Source: Rhizobium sp. Pop5 (GTDB lineage Bacteria; Pseudomonadota; Alphaproteobacteria; Rhizobiales; Rhizobiaceae). From it: a stretch of 64,000 nt of DNA. Numbering within the stretch: position 1 is the stretch's first letter; each line of letters starts with the position of its first letter. This document shows positions 51,827 through 62,425 of the stretch, in pieces. Position numbers and translations under genes: made by a program. Location of the stretch: NCBI RefSeq assembly GCF_024721175.1, contig NZ_CP099399.1, positions 806,001-870,000 on the forward strand, in the 5' to 3' direction. The notes under the pieces were generated by a model that saw nothing but the letters and a program-made list of their open reading frames with translations, was not told the origin of the DNA and did no database searches.

Positions 51827-52342
51827 ATGACAGACCCCGTTCTCCTCCGCGATGCCACCGAGGCAGATCTTTCCGCCATCCGCGATATCTACAATCACGC
51901 CGTCGAGCACACGACGGCGATCTGGAACGATACGTTGGTCGACCTCGAAAATCGGCTGGAGTGGTTCAGGGCGCGCAAGGCTCGAGGCTTTCCGGTTATC
52001 GTTGCCGAGATATCGGGCAAGGTCGCAGGTTATGCCTCCTACGGCGACTGGCGTGCCTTCGACGGCTACCGCCACACGGTCGAGCATTCCGTCTATGTCG
52101 ACAAGGACTGCCGCGGCGCCGGCATCGGCGAGCGCCTGATGCATGAACTGATCGCGCGGGCCGCGGCCGGCAATATCCATGTCATGATCGCCGGTATCGA
52201 GGCGGAAAACGCAGCTTCGATCAGGCTGCACGAAAAGCTCGGTTTCCGCATCGCCGGCAGATTTTCCGAGGTCGGCACCAAGTTCGGCCGCTGGCTTGAT
52301 CTTACCTGCATGGAACTTCGCCTACCTGGCAAGGCGGATTGA
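51827..52342 (+). CDS. GNAT-family acetyltransferase, phosphinothricin acetyltransferase (PAT)-like
   Basis: A 171-residue GNAT protein of the PAT/Bar subgroup. ATEADLSAIRDIYNHAVEHT at the N-terminus, SVYVDKDCRGAGIGERLMHE (motif A acetyl-CoA loop, R-G-x-G-I-G) and ASIRLHEKLGFRIAGRFSEV near the end are typical. PAT-like enzymes acetylate phosphinothricin or methionine sulfoximine/sulfone; the physiological substrate is probably a related amino acid. The start at 51827 gives MTDPVLLRD; ten further upstream in-frame codons are unlikely. Confidence 0.83.
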   Translation: MTDPVLLRDATEADLSAIRDIYNHAVEHTTAIWNDTLVDLENRLEWFRARKARGFPVIVAEISGKVAGYASYGDWRAFDGYRHTVEHSVYVDKDCRGAGIGERLMHELIARAAAGNIHVMIAGIEAENAASIRLHEKLGFRIAGRFSEVGTKFGRWLDLTCMELRLPGKAD

Positions 52343-52472
52343 ATCAGCCTTCCCGGCAAATCCATTGCCACCGCGTTCGCCATCTTTTTATTGTAGTCTG
52401 AGCTGTGTAAAAATGAGTGACGGCCTGCTTCGCGGGAGCTGGCCTGAAAGCGTCATGGAGGTGAACAGTTCA

Positions 52473-53174
52473 ATGGCAATGCACAGATCGCCGCTCGGCC
52501 TCTTTGCCTTCGTTCTTCTTGCCTTTGCCCCGATCTCCACGCGGGCTGCCGAGTGCGGCAGCACGGCTTCGCCGAAGCTCGACTGGCAGGAATGCACCAA
52601 GAAGAACCTGATGTTGCAGGGCAGCGATCTCGAAGGCGCCAATCTCTTCAGCACCGATTTCTCGTTGACCGATCTGAGCGGTGCCAACGTCAAGTCCGCC
52701 AATCTCGAGAAGGCGACGCTGGTGCGCGCCTCGCTCGAAGGCGCCCACGCCGAAGGCGCCAACTTCGCCAAAATCGAGGCCTATCGTTCGAGCTTCGCCA
52801 ATATCGCCGCCGAAGGCGCTTCCTTTGCCGGAGCTGAGTTGCAGCGCGCCAACTTTGCAGGTGCGCGGCTTTCCGGCGCCACCTTCGAAAAGGCGGAGCT
52901 CGGCCGCGCCGATTTCGACAAGGCGGTGCTCACGGGAGCGAAATTCTCTTTCGCCAATCTCTCCCGTGCCGATCTCTCCGGAGCAACCTTCGAAGGCCCG
53001 GTGATGTTCGACCGCGCCTTCATGTTCCTGACCCGCATCGAGGGCCTTGACCTCTCGGCCGCAGCCGGGCTCGAGCAGGCGCAGATCGACCTTGCCTGCG
53101 GCAACGCCTCGACAAAGCTGCCGGCCGGCCTCTCTACACCCGCGACATGGCCCTGTCCCGCCGAGCACGAGTGA
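52473..53174 (+). CDS. Secreted pentapeptide-repeat protein
   Basis: A 233-residue protein with a Sec signal peptide (cleavage near residue 27, ISTRAA). After a short cysteine-containing segment (AECGSTASPKLDWQECTKKN) it holds about 24 tandem A-(N/D)-L/F-x-x pentapeptides (about residues 55-185), which predict a right-handed quadrilateral beta-helix. A second cysteine pair sits in the C-terminal tail. Periplasmic pentapeptide proteins have no general function. GGAGGTG precedes the ATG at 52473; a second Met two codons on is possible. Confidence 0.8.
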   Translation: MAMHRSPLGLFAFVLLAFAPISTRAAECGSTASPKLDWQECTKKNLMLQGSDLEGANLFSTDFSLTDLSGANVKSANLEKATLVRASLEGAHAEGANFAKIEAYRSSFANIAAEGASFAGAELQRANFAGARLSGATFEKAELGRADFDKAVLTGAKFSFANLSRADLSGATFEGPVMFDRAFMFLTRIEGLDLSAAAGLEQAQIDLACGNASTKLPAGLSTPATWPCPAEHE

Positions 53175-53201
53175 TTGCAAAGGCGTCGCCTCGCAACGGG
53201 A

Positions 53202-53734
53202 TCAGCTCTGTGTCCTGTCCGTGATGTAGAGGTAGAATTCCATCCTGCCGCCGTCGAGACGTGCTGATTTGAAGAATGTTTCCCGCCGTTGATGCACCCG
53301 CTCGGCCACCCGCCGGGAAGGGACGTTGTCGGGCCTGACGATCGAGACGATGCGCGAAAGGCCAAGGGCACTAAGCGCGTGGTTCCGGCAGGCGGTGGCC
53401 GCCTCGACGGCATAACCCTTGCCCCAATGATCGCGCCAAAGGTGGTAGCCGATCTCAGGTTCCAGGCCGGCGGATGTTTCCTGGAGCGTGATTCCGCAAT
53501 CGCCCAGCAGGGCGCCGCTCTTTCGGTCAACCACGGCCCAGAGCCGAAACCACAATTGGCATAGCTGTCGAAGGCGAGCCTGCGAAACCAGCTTTCGGTT
53601 TCATCCAATGTCTTTGTGGCGGGGTAATAGCGCATGCATTGCTCATCACCGAAAATGCATTGAAGGAATGGCAGGTCGGCAGGCGTAATTTCCCGCAAGC
53701 TCAGCCGGTCGGTGCTCAAAATATCGCGCGTCAT
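53202..53734 (-). pseudogene. RimJ/RimL-type GNAT acetyltransferase, single-base frameshift
   Basis: Two frames together give one acetyltransferase. The first (start ATG at 53734) reads MTRDILSTDRLSLREITPAD and ends in YANCGFG; the second continues LWAVVDRKSGALLGDCGITL and holds the acetyl-CoA loop WGKGYAVEAATACRNHA, to the stop at 53202. The break lies near 53541-53548, where GGTTTCGG runs straight into CTCTGG; one base is missing relative to an intact GF-G-LWAV reading. Total length 533 bases is one short of a multiple of three. It is either a recent mutation or a sequencing error. Confidence 0.75.
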
Positions 53735-53846
53735 CGGCTTTTTCCTGCAGGCGGGATCGCTTGCTCGGCGATGGTGCGGACGACGGCAGAAAGTCGGCGG
53801 CTCATCGCATCGGATGAGCCGTTTGCCGGTCGCAGGGGCTCCGTGC

Positions 53847-54260
<414 letters not shown>

Positions 54261-54446
54261 GACGTGCTCCTTTTGCCGAGGGGCGGTTCCGTTTCGCGAG
54301 AAATGTGGTGCGTGGTCCTAATTTCATCAAGTCTGCGGCGCAACGTCGTGAGATTCGCGGCCTGCCGCAATCGGGAAGACGGTTGCTTTTACATCCGTTA
54401 GGAATTTTCCGTTAGGGTTAATCTCACGTGCATTGGAGAGTGACTG

Positions 54447-54662
54447 TTGTTTGAAGCTGCAATCTTCCTGCTTTACGGCCTGGTGGCCTTGGTCGCCATG
54501 ACGGTCACGATGTTGGAAGGCTGGGCCAACCATGACGGCGTGACGCTCTATCGTCTCGTCGGACTCTTCGCCTGCCTTGTCTGGCCGCTGACGCTTTTGC
54601 TTTTCATCCTGCACGGCTGCCTCGCCCGGCTGCTGACACGTCTTTCCCGGTCGATGGCTTGA
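54447..54662 (+). CDS. Small membrane protein of unknown function
   Basis: A 71-residue protein with two predicted membrane spans (about 3-23 and 37-60) joined by a short polar loop (EGWANHDGVTLYRLV). It starts with TTG at 54447, ten bases after a GGAGAG. I do not recognise a domain. The two-span layout with an Arg-rich tail (ARLLTRLSRSMA) is common in small inner-membrane regulators, but nothing ties it to the Mrp operon that starts 128 bases downstream. Confidence 0.6.
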   Translation: MFEAAIFLLYGLVALVAMTVTMLEGWANHDGVTLYRLVGLFACLVWPLTLLLFILHGCLARLLTRLSRSMA

Positions 54663-54789
54663 TACGCTCTAGGTGCCGCAGGCAGCTTCCCCTGTGATCG
54701 AAATTGCTTGAGACCCTTTATCATTTCGCCTAAGTCAGGAGATGAGCTGGCTCCGCCGGCCTTCGTCTGTTGCCGGTAGAGGAGGAGAC

Positions 54790-57156
54790 ATGGCCGATGT
54801 CACGGCTCTGACATTTCTGGCCTTGTGTCTGCCGCTCGCCGGCGCTCTCGCCGCTCCTTTCACTATCCGGGTCTTTGGTGCAAACGGTGCCTGGCTCCTG
54901 GCGATTGCTCCTTTGCTCGCTTTTCTGCATTTCGTCCGTTTCGTTCCTCTTATCGCGCGCGGCGAGGTCGTCGCCGGCGGTTATGTATGGGTGCCGAGCT
55001 ACAATCTCTCCTTCTCCTGGTTCATCGACGGCCTGTCGCTGGCTTTCGCGCTTCTGATCACCGGCATCGGCACGCTGATCGTGCTTTATGCTGGCGCGTA
55101 CCTGAAAGGTCACAAAGATCAGGGCCGCTTCTTCTCCTTCATCTTCCTCTTCATGGGAGCGATGCTGGGGATCGTCGTTTCCGACAGTTTCCTGATGTTC
55201 TTCATCTTCTGGGAACTGACATCGATCACCTCCTTCCTGCTGATCGGCTTCGATCACGAGCGTGAGGCGGCTCGCCGCGCCGCCCTGCAGGCGCTGGTCG
55301 TCACTGGCGGGGGAGGGCTGTTCCTGTTGGCCGGCCTGCTGCTCCTCTGGAACATGTCAGGCGTCACGCAGATGTCGCTGCTCATCGGATCCGGCGATGC
55401 CGTGCGCGAAAACCCGCTCTATTTCGCCGCTCTTATTCTGGTTCTCGGCGGCGCCTTCACCAAATCGGCGCAATTTCCCTTTCATTTCTGGCTGCCGAAC
55501 GCCATGGAGGCCCCGACACCGGTTTCGGTCTACCTGCACTCGGCCACCATGGTGAAAGCAGGCGTCTATCTGCTGATGCGGCTTAATCCGGTGATGGGCG
55601 CCACACCCGCCTGGGAAATTCTTCTGCCCTTCTTCGGCGGGCTGACGCTGGTGGTCGGCGCGGCACTCGCCATCGGCCAGACGGACCTCAAGCTCAAGCT
55701 CGCCTATACCACTGTCTCCTCGCTCGGTCTGCTCGTCCTGCTGGTCGGCTTCGGCTCGGAATATGCGGTGGAGGCGGCGGCGCTCTATCTGGTGGCGCAT
55801 TGCCTCTTCAAGGGCGCGCTCTTCATGGTCGCCGGCATCATCGACCATGAGACCGGCACGCGCGATATCACCAGGCTCGGCGGCCTGATGCGGGCGATGC
55901 CGCTAACGGCAATCATCGCGCTTGCAGCGGCATTTTCCATGGCAGGCCTGCCGCCCCTCTTCGGTTTTCTCGCCAAGGAGGAGATCTATAGGGCGCTTGC
56001 CGGCAGTGATATCCGCGCGCTCACCTTCACGTTGATCGCCATCTTCGGCAATGCGCTGATGTTCGCCGTCGCCTTCGCCGTGGCGCTGAACCCCTTCCTC
56101 GGCCGGCCGGTGGAGACGCCGAAACATCCGCACGAAGCGCCCCTCCTGCTCTGGCTCGGCCCGGCCATCCTCGCGGTTCTCGGCCTGTTCGCGGCTGTCT
56201 TTTCGAGCTTCACCCACGCAGCCCTGTCCTCGCCGATATCAGCCGCCATCCGCCAGAGCCCGGTCGACATCGACATCTCGCTCGCGCCGCATCTCGGGCT
56301 GCCGCTGGCGCTCTCCGTTCTGACCGTGCTGTCCGGCATCGGCATCTACTGGCAGCTCGCTCGCGCCCGCTTGCTGATGGCAGTCCTTTTGCGCTCGGCG
56401 GGGCGGGGACCGGATCACGGTTTCGACCTTGCCGTATCGGGTCTCGTCCGCCTCGCCGGCCGCATCACGCGGTTGATCCAGCCGGGGCGGCTCGAGATCT
56501 ACGTCATCTGCACCTTCGTCTGCGTCGCGGCTATCCTGCTCGTTCCGCCCGTCGTCTACGGTGAGTTGCCGCGCCTTCCCGTTTGGCCGGCCGATGTCAG
56601 GCTCCATGAATGGGTGGTGTTCCTGATTGCCGCCGTCGGTCTTGCCGGCGTGCTCGTCGCCCGCGACAGGCTGACGGCGATCGTCTCGCTCGGCATCCAG
56701 GGTTTTGCCGTCTCCATCATCTTCCTGCTGTTCGGCGCACCGGATCTCTCCTTCACCCAGTTCATGGTCGAAACCCTTTCGGTGGTCATCCTCGCCCTCG
56801 TCATGACCAGGCTTCGCCTTGTCGCCGCAGACCGGCGCCCGCCCGCCCGCAGGATCTTCCACGCAGCGCTCGCGCTTGGCTGCGGCCTCGGTTTTACGCT
56901 TTTGCTGATGCGGGCGACGCAGACGCCGTTCAACGACGCGCTGACGGCCTTCTTCAACACCTATTCCAAATCGATCGCCCACGGCGCCAATGTGGTCAAT
57001 GTCATCATCGTCGACTTTCGCGGCACCGATACACTCGGCGAAATCGCCGTCGTCGCGGTCGCCGGCCTTGCCATTCTGGCGCTCATCCGCATCCGCGCTG
57101 GCACGGAGCGCAAACTTGCCGCCAATGACCCTGACGCAATCGAGGCGGAGGGCTGA
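54790..57156 (+). CDS. mrpA: Mrp Na+/H+ antiporter subunit A
   Basis: A 788-residue inner-membrane protein, the large subunit of the Mrp (Pha/Mnh) complex that exchanges Na+ or K+ for protons and protects against salt and alkaline pH. The first 500 residues are NuoL-like ([60 protein letters not shown]). The C-terminus carries the MrpA-specific DUF4040/MBH domains ending in [27 protein letters not shown] precedes the ATG at 54790. It leads the seven-gene operon. Confidence 0.92.
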   Translation: MADVTALTFLALCLPLAGALAAPFTIRVFGANGAWLLAIAPLLAFLHFVRFVPLIARGEVVAGGYVWVPSYNLSFSWFIDGLSLAFALLITGIGTLIVLYAGAYLKGHKDQGRFFSFIFLFMGAMLGIVVSDSFLMFFIFWELTSITSFLLIGFDHEREAARRAALQALVVTGGGGLFLLAGLLLLWNMSGVTQMSLLIGSGDAVRENPLYFAALILVLGGAFTKSAQFPFHFWLPNAMEAPTPVSVYLHSATMVKAGVYLLMRLNPVMGATPAWEILLPFFGGLTLVVGAALAIGQTDLKLKLAYTTVSSLGLLVLLVGFGSEYAVEAAALYLVAHCLFKGALFMVAGIIDHETGTRDITRLGGLMRAMPLTAIIALAAAFSMAGLPPLFGFLAKEEIYRALAGSDIRALTFTLIAIFGNALMFAVAFAVALNPFLGRPVETPKHPHEAPLLLWLGPAILAVLGLFAAVFSSFTHAALSSPISAAIRQSPVDIDISLAPHLGLPLALSVLTVLSGIGIYWQLARARLLMAVLLRSAGRGPDHGFDLAVSGLVRLAGRITRLIQPGRLEIYVICTFVCVAAILLVPPVVYGELPRLPVWPADVRLHEWVVFLIAAVGLAGVLVARDRLTAIVSLGIQGFAVSIIFLLFGAPDLSFTQFMVETLSVVILALVMTRLRLVAADRRPPARRIFHAALALGCGLGFTLLLMRATQTPFNDALTAFFNTYSKSIAHGANVVNVIIVDFRGTDTLGEIAVVAVAGLAILALIRIRAGTERKLAANDPDAIEAEG

Positions 57157-57160
57157 TCGC

Positions 57161-57580
57161 GTGAACACCCTCATCTTTCGCACCGTTGCTCCGTTTCTCA
57201 CCGCGCTGATGCTGCTTTTTTCCTTCTTCGTGCTGCTGCGCGGCCATAACGAGCCGGGCGGCGGCTTCATAGGCGGGCTGATCGCAGCCTCTGGATTGGC
57301 GGTCTACGGCATCGCTCGCGGCGTTTCCGCCGTTCGCCGTTCGCTGTTCTTCCATCCGCTATCGATTGCCGGCGCCGGCTTGCTGCTTTCGACGATTGCG
57401 GGTCTGCTCTCCATCTTCTTTGCCGTTCCCTTCATGACCGGGCTCTGGATCTATCCGAAACTTTTCGGGGCGGAGGTGCCGCTGTCGAGCGTCCTGCTCT
57501 TCGATATCGGCGTCTATCTGGTCGTGCTCGGCGCCATCACCTCGATCGCGCTGGCGCTCGAAGAAAAAGAGGTGGAATGA
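57161..57580 (+). CDS. mrpB: Mrp antiporter subunit B
   Basis: A 139-residue subunit with about four membrane spans. [20 protein letters not shown] is the MnhB signature. It starts with GTG at 57161, four bases after the mrpA stop, and ends in GAATGATGG where mrpC begins. All Mrp genes are needed for antiport, so it acts only as part of the complex. Confidence 0.9.
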   Translation: MNTLIFRTVAPFLTALMLLFSFFVLLRGHNEPGGGFIGGLIAASGLAVYGIARGVSAVRRSLFFHPLSIAGAGLLLSTIAGLLSIFFAVPFMTGLWIYPKLFGAEVPLSSVLLFDIGVYLVVLGAITSIALALEEKEVE

Positions 57581-57957
57581 TGGAGCCTCTTCTGGCGATC
57601 CTTGTCGGCCTGTTCTTTGCCGCCGCCATCTATCTGATGTTGTCGAAATTCTCGATCCGCATCATGCTCGGCGTCGCCATCCTCGGTAACGCCGTCAACC
57701 TGCTGCTCTTTACATCAGGCCGGCTGACCCGCGAAGTGCCGCCGATCATCCCGGCGGGTCTCGACGCCTTGCCCTCGGGTACGGCCAACCCGCTGCCGCA
57801 GGCGCTCATCCTGACAGCAATCGTCATCTCCTTTTCTTTCCTCGCCTTCCTGCTGGTGCTGACCTACCGCGCCTATCAGGACCTCGGCACTGACGACACC
57901 AGCGAAATGCATGCCGCCGAGCCAGAGGAGCGGCCGCTGCCGCCATTGGGGTATTGA
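57577..57957 (+). CDS. mrpC: Mrp antiporter subunit C
   Basis: A 126-residue NuoK-like subunit with three spans. [20 protein letters not shown] and [20 protein letters not shown] are the conserved segments (the P-Q-A-L-x-L-T-A-I-V-I motif). Its ATG overlaps the mrpB stop by four bases, so the two are translationally coupled. A 67-base gap separates it from mrpD. Confidence 0.9.
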   Translation: MMEPLLAILVGLFFAAAIYLMLSKFSIRIMLGVAILGNAVNLLLFTSGRLTREVPPIIPAGLDALPSGTANPLPQALILTAIVISFSFLAFLLVLTYRAYQDLGTDDTSEMHAAEPEERPLPPLGY

Positions 57958-58024
57958 GGCGGATGTCGGTGCGGATGTTCACCCCAAGGCAAGCCCTCTC
58001 TCGCGACAATCGAGGCGCCATCTG

Positions 58025-59578
58025 ATGGCCGCCCCCACCGCCCCCGTCGATCTCTCCGCCGCTTTGGTCGCCGCCCCGGTTGCGATCGGTCATTGGCTCG
58101 CTATCCTGCCGGTTGCCCATTGCATCACGCTCGGCGCCATCCTGCTGATGGTGCGCGCCTATCCGCGGCTGCAGGGCTGGCTTGCCATATCGGGTCTTGG
58201 GCTCTTGGCACTGATGGATGCGGCGCTGCTGGCCAAGGTCGCTGCCGAGGGACCGCTCACCATGGTCATGGGGCGGTGGCTGCCGCCCTTCGGCATCGCC
58301 TTCACTGTCGATCTCTTCGGTGCGCTGATGGCGTTCACCGCGGCGCTTGCGGCTCTTGCCGGTGGCGTCTATGCGCTGGCCGACATGGGTGAAAGCGGCC
58401 GGCGATACGGTTTCTTCCCGCTGCTCATGCTTTTGATGGCAGGCGTCACCGGCGCCTTTCTGACCGGCGATATCTTCAATCTCTACGTCTGGTTCGAGGT
58501 GCTGTTGATCTCCTCCTTCGGGCTGATCATCCTTGGCTCCGAACGCGAGCAGATCGACGGGGCGCTGAAATATGCCGTACTCAATCTCATCGCCACGACC
58601 TTGTTCCTGGCCGGGGTCGGCATCCTCTATGCCACCTTCGGCACGCTCAACATGGCCGATATCGCTTCAAAGGCTGGGGATCTGCGCGGCGAGGCGCCGC
58701 TGATGACGCTTGCAAGCCTCTTCCTGCTCGCCTTCGGCATGAAGGCGGCGGCGTTTCCGGTCAATTTCTGGCTGCCTGCCTCCTATCATACGCCGCGCAT
58801 CGTCGTCTCGGCGCTCTTTGCCGGCCTGCTCACCAAGGTCGGCATCTACGCGCTGATCCGGGTGATCGTCATGCTGCTGCCGGTGGAGCGCGAGAATTTG
58901 AGCTTCGTGATCGCGCTCGCTGCGGCCGCGACCATTCTGGTCGGCGCCCTCGGCGCGCTTGCCGAAAACGATATCCGCAAGCTGTTCGGCTATGTCGTCA
59001 TCGCGGGCATCGGCAACATGCTTGCCGGCGTCGCCCTCGGCGGCCCTGGCGGGATCAGCGGCGCGGTCCTCTATGCGGTCCATTCCATGGTGCTGATGAC
59101 GGCACTCTATCTTGCCGCCGGCGAGATCGCCCGGCGCGGCGGCGGCTTTTCGCTCTCGGCGCTCGGCGGGCTCTATAGGCAAAGCGGCGGTTTCACCGCG
59201 ATCTCCTTCGTGCTCTTCCTTGCCGCCTGCGGCCTGCCGCCCTTTTCCGGCTTCTGGCCGAAAGTCATTCTCGTCAAGGCCTCGCTCGATATCGGCGCCT
59301 GGTGGCTGGCAGCCTCGATCCTTGCTGGGGGTTTTCTGACGACGATCGCCTTCGGACGCCTCTTCCTGCTCGCCTATTGGCGCCCTGCGCCGACCGTGCT
59401 CGCCCCATCGAGGACGTGCTGGCGCACCGGTCTGCCGCTCGCCGCGCTGACAGTGCTGGTCATCGGCTTCGGCATTCTGCCGGAACAACTGCTGCGATTG
59501 TCGCAATCGGCAGCGGCCGGTCTTGTCGATCGCCAAGCCTATCTTCATTCGGTTTTTCCGAAAGGAGACACGCGGTGA
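58025..59578 (+). CDS. mrpD: Mrp antiporter subunit D
   Basis: A 517-residue NuoM/N-like subunit with about 14 spans. MLLMAGVTGAFLTGDIFNLY then VWFEVLLISSFGLIILGSER contain the conserved acidic residue of helix 5, and FGMKAAAFPVNFWLPASYHT is the family signature with the lysine of the proton path. The ATG at 58025 is preceded by only a weak purine run; an in-frame ATG at 57911 lies within mrpC. It ends at 59578, overlapping mrpE by four bases (GTGA). Confidence 0.9.
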   Translation: MAAPTAPVDLSAALVAAPVAIGHWLAILPVAHCITLGAILLMVRAYPRLQGWLAISGLGLLALMDAALLAKVAAEGPLTMVMGRWLPPFGIAFTVDLFGALMAFTAALAALAGGVYALADMGESGRRYGFFPLLMLLMAGVTGAFLTGDIFNLYVWFEVLLISSFGLIILGSEREQIDGALKYAVLNLIATTLFLAGVGILYATFGTLNMADIASKAGDLRGEAPLMTLASLFLLAFGMKAAAFPVNFWLPASYHTPRIVVSALFAGLLTKVGIYALIRVIVMLLPVERENLSFVIALAAAATILVGALGALAENDIRKLFGYVVIAGIGNMLAGVALGGPGGISGAVLYAVHSMVLMTALYLAAGEIARRGGGFSLSALGGLYRQSGGFTAISFVLFLAACGLPPFSGFWPKVILVKASLDIGAWWLAASILAGGFLTTIAFGRLFLLAYWRPAPTVLAPSRTCWRTGLPLAALTVLVIGFGILPEQLLRLSQSAAAGLVDRQAYLHSVFPKGDTR

Positions 59579-60051
59579 CCGTCTTTCTCTTCAGCCTACT
59601 GCTGCTCGCCATCGGCTGGGTCGCCGTCACCGGCAGCGTTTCGCTGCTCAATCTTGTCTTCGGTCTTCTGCTCGCGGTCCTGGCGCTCTTCATCGTCCGC
59701 ACACCCTTCGGCGACAAGTCCTATCCGCGTCGCATTTGGCCGGTGCTCTCGCTGGCCGCGCTGTTCCTGAAGGAATTGTCGCTGTCGGCCTGGAAGGTCA
59801 CGCTCACGGTTCTCTCGCCCGATATGAAGCTGAAGCCCGGTATCTTTGCCTTCCCCCTGACGGTAACGAGCGATTTCGAGATCACGCTGCTTGCAAACCT
59901 CATCACCCTGACGCCAGGCACACTTTCCGTCGACGTCTCCATTGATCGCCGCACGCTCTATGTGCACGCGCTCGATTGTTCCGATCCCGAGGCGACCAGG
60001 CGGAATATCGCCAACGGTTTCGAACGCAAGATCATGGAGGCCTTCCGGTGA
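59575..60051 (+). CDS. mrpE: Mrp antiporter subunit E
   Basis: A 158-residue subunit with two to three N-terminal spans and a cytosolic ferredoxin-like tail. [20 protein letters not shown] is the diagnostic MnhE motif. It starts with GTG at 59575, overlapping the mrpD stop, with AAAGGAGA nine bases upstream, and ends overlapping mrpF by four bases. Confidence 0.9.
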   Translation: MTVFLFSLLLLAIGWVAVTGSVSLLNLVFGLLLAVLALFIVRTPFGDKSYPRRIWPVLSLAALFLKELSLSAWKVTLTVLSPDMKLKPGIFAFPLTVTSDFEITLLANLITLTPGTLSVDVSIDRRTLYVHALDCSDPEATRRNIANGFERKIMEAFR

Positions 60052-60395
60052 TCACGCCCGCCGCCATCATCGCGGCCGCATCCTCGGTCGCCCTCGTCAT
60101 CCTTGGCCTGGCGCTGCTTCTGACCGTCTGGCGGGTCATTGCCGGCCCGACATTGCCGGATCGTATCCTGGCGCTGGATATGCTGACCGGCATAGCGATC
60201 GGTTACATCGCCGTTATCGCCATCAAGACCGGCTTTTCGCTCTATATCGATATCGCCATCTCGCTCGGCCTCGTCGGCTTCCTGGCGACCGTCGCCTTCG
60301 CGCGCTTCGTGCTGTCGCGCGCCGACATCAACCCCCCGCCTTCTACCGCAGCGAAGGGTAGCGCCAAAAGACGCCGGACAGGGAGGAGGCGATGA
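60048..60395 (+). CDS. mrpF: Mrp antiporter subunit F
   Basis: A 115-residue subunit with three spans. [20 protein letters not shown] followed by [14 protein letters not shown] is the MnhF signature. It starts with GTG at 60048 inside the mrpE stop (GTGA) and ends where the mrpG ATG overlaps it. Confidence 0.9.
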   Translation: MITPAAIIAAASSVALVILGLALLLTVWRVIAGPTLPDRILALDMLTGIAIGYIAVIAIKTGFSLYIDIAISLGLVGFLATVAFARFVLSRADINPPPSTAAKGSAKRRRTGRRR

Positions 60396-60724
60396 TGGAT
60401 TATATTGTCGCTGCCGTCACGGCTCTGCTGCTGATCGCCGGTGCGTTCTTCGCGCTTTCGGCGGCGATCGGCCTCGTCAGGCTGCCGGATCTCTATACCC
60501 GCATGCATTCGGCCTCGAAGGCGGGCACTGTCGGCTCGGGCTTGCTGCTCTTTGCCGCCGGCCTTTATTCCGAAGATCCGATGATTCTTGCCCGCGCTCT
60601 TGCCGGCTTCATCTTCTTTCTGCTGACCGCGCCGGTATCTGCCCATCTGCTTGCGAGAGCAGCCCATCGTTCGGGATATGACCTCGGCGGTATCTCGGTA
60701 CGCGACGACATGCGCAAGCGCTGA
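60392..60724 (+). CDS. mrpG: Mrp antiporter subunit G
   Basis: A 110-residue subunit with three spans. [20 protein letters not shown] and [20 protein letters not shown] form the MnhG signature, and [20 protein letters not shown] is the conserved third span. Its ATG overlaps the mrpF stop by four bases. It is the last gene of the operon; no terminator hairpin with a T-run was found directly downstream. Confidence 0.9.
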   Translation: MMDYIVAAVTALLLIAGAFFALSAAIGLVRLPDLYTRMHSASKAGTVGSGLLLFAAGLYSEDPMILARALAGFIFFLLTAPVSAHLLARAAHRSGYDLGGISVRDDMRKR

Positions 60725-61164
60725 CGGATATGCTGTTCAGCGACTTTACCAGATTTATGCAAAACTTATGCACAGGAAGCTGTGAGTAAAGCTTGATAGC
60801 AGCCCCCTCAATTCTTCGTTAGCTATTTTTTCTCAAGAAAAACGACAAATAATAATTGGCCTTTTGGCCAAACGATGGTATTTGAAAATGTAAGTAGAGT
60901 TCTGATTGTGAGTTACAATCGTACTGCTTCCAAGTCCCTCAGTTTTGATTTTTAATGTCTAACTGGGGCCATCGCCTGGGGCATGACGTAGTGGTTTTCG
61001 GTCAGCGCAGTATAAGAACAGGTCTCGGTCTTCGGAATCTAGGGGTGGATTTCGGTTTTTCGGAACAGAAGGTCGCTTCCTGTACTTTTGCTGTTCGCTT
61101 CTACGAGGAGGGTCTTTGACGCGTCAGTCAGGGGCCGTTTGAGCATGCTAACAGGAGAAAGAAT
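60725..61164. promoter_or_regulatory. Long AT-rich leader/regulatory region of rosR
   Basis: A 440-base non-coding stretch, much richer in A+T than its surroundings. It holds three inverted repeats: TTTTTCT/AGAAAAA (60827-60842), TTGGCC/GGCCAA around TTTT (60856-60871), and GATTGT/ACAATC around GAGTT (60904-60920). Published work on R. leguminosarum rosR describes a similarly long upstream region with several promoters, inverted repeats, a RosR box and CRP-type sites; which of these each repeat represents is not settled by the sequence alone. AGGAGAAAG before the ATG is the ribosome-binding site. Confidence 0.68.
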
Positions 61165-61596
61165 ATGACGGATATAGCGACCGGCAATGGGCCGGAGCTG
61201 CTTGTGGAACTGACGGCCGACATCGTCGCGGCCTATGTCAGCAACCACGTTGTACCGGTCAGCGACCTGGCCAATCTGATTTCCGACGTGCATTCGGCAC
61301 TGAGCAACACGTCCGTACCGCAGCCCGCTGCGGCGATCGTCGAAAAGCAGAAGCCTGCAGTTTCTGTCCGCAAGTCGGTACAGGACGAGCAGATCACGTG
61401 TTTGGAATGCGGCGGCAACTTCAAGTCCCTCAAGCGTCACCTGATGACGCATCACAGCCTTTCGCCGGAAGAGTACCGCGAGAAGTGGGACCTGCCGACC
61501 GATTACCCGATGGTAGCGCCCGCTTATGCCGAAGCGCGTTCGCGCCTGGCAAAGGAAATGGGTCTGGGCCAGCGCCGCAAGCGCGGCCGCGGCTGA
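61165..61596 (+). CDS. rosR: RosR/MucR-family zinc-finger transcriptional regulator
   Basis: A 143-residue Ros/MucR regulator that controls exopolysaccharide synthesis, motility and symbiosis in rhizobia and represses its own gene. The single Cys2His2-like finger uses Cys79, Cys82, His92 and His96 ([19 protein letters not shown]), followed by [20 protein letters not shown], the conserved DNA-contact region. The N-terminal part (1-60) mediates oligomerisation in this family. Length and sequence match rosR of R. leguminosarum/R. etli. A strong terminator follows. Confidence 0.93.
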   Translation: MTDIATGNGPELLVELTADIVAAYVSNHVVPVSDLANLISDVHSALSNTSVPQPAAAIVEKQKPAVSVRKSVQDEQITCLECGGNFKSLKRHLMTHHSLSPEEYREKWDLPTDYPMVAPAYAEARSRLAKEMGLGQRRKRGRG

Positions 61597-61620
61597 GCTT
61601 TTACGAAAGCAACCAACGAC

Positions 61621-61650
61621 AAAAGCCGGGTCCTACGCCCGGCTTTTTTG
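61621..61650 (+). terminator. Rho-independent terminator of rosR
   Basis: Perfect 10-base arms AAAAGCCGGG/CCCGGCTTTT (61621-61630 and 61638-61647) with a 7-base loop; the T-run continues for two more bases. It begins 24 bases after the rosR stop codon. The 228-base stretch between it and sufE holds no recognisable gene. Confidence 0.9.
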
Positions 61651-61878
61651 TATTCATTCAGGACGAGGGAAAAATCTCTCCAGTATTTCGTGCTCTGCGG
61701 AGCAGCGCCGGACGCAGGAGGAGATATTGGAGACGTCCGGCCTTATGCTTGGCGCAAGAGGTGTCGGATGTATTCCTGTACTATGAGCAAATGTTAATAT
61801 ACTCGCCTGCCAAGGCAGTCGCTTTCGAATCGATCGGCTTGCAGGGCGTTTCTCAACGCCGATCAACTCCAATTACGT

Positions 61879-62301
61879 TCAAGCCGCGGCGCGGACCCTT
61901 GCCTCTTCCCGTATCCTGTTTACCATCGACCGCAGTCCATTCGAGCGCTGCGACGACAAATTCTCCACCAGGCCGATCTTCGAGAATATCTCGAAGGCGT
62001 CGAGGCCGGCGATCTCGGATGCGGTCTTGCCTGAATAGGTAGCAAGTACGATGGCGACCAGGCCGCGCACGATATGGGCGTCCGAATCACCCTCGAAACT
62101 CATGACGGGATTGTCGGGATCGCCTGCCGTATGCGTCACCAGCCATACCTGGCTAGCGCATCCCATCACCTTGTTCTCGGAGGTGCGCTTCTCGTCCGGC
62201 AGTTCGGGCAGCGCCTTGCCGAGCTCGATGACATAGCGGTAGCGGTCTTCCCAATCGTCCAGAAAGGTGAAGTCGTCGATGATCTGGTCGAGGGATGCCA
62301 T
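61879..62301 (-). CDS. sufE: Cysteine desulfuration protein SufE
   Basis: A 140-residue sulfur acceptor that takes persulfide from SufS-type cysteine desulfurase and passes it to iron-sulfur cluster assembly. The reactive cysteine is Cys48 in KVMGCASQVWL. LDDWEDRYRYVIELGKALPE near the start and LSSQRSNGLRSMVNRI near the end are family signatures. The ATG at 62301 has AAAGG seven bases upstream; an ATG at 62319 six codons earlier is possible. It converges with rosR. The rest of the suf system is not in this window. Confidence 0.9.
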   Translation of the reverse strand: MASLDQIIDDFTFLDDWEDRYRYVIELGKALPELPDEKRTSENKVMGCASQVWLVTHTAGDPDNPVMSFEGDSDAHIVRGLVAIVLATYSGKTASEIAGLDAFEIFSKIGLVENLSSQRSNGLRSMVNRIREEARVRAAA

Positions 62302-62323
62302 GGAAAAGCCTTTCACCATTAAA

Positions 62324-62366
62324 GCAATTCCAGCGAAAGTGCGCACCGGCTTTGCATCCGGAATGC
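62324..62366. repeat. Palindromic rhizobial intergenic repeat, copy 3
   Basis: Arms GCAATTCC (62324-62331) and GGAATGC (62360-62366) with a degenerate inner stem (CGAAAG ... CTTTG). It is in the sufE upstream region, 58 bases from copy 4 in the same orientation. Confidence 0.65.
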
Positions 62367-62425
62367 GTCAGGAACAGCTCTAGAAGTGCATATAGGTGAA
62401 AGACCAGCGGATTTGAACCGCTAAA

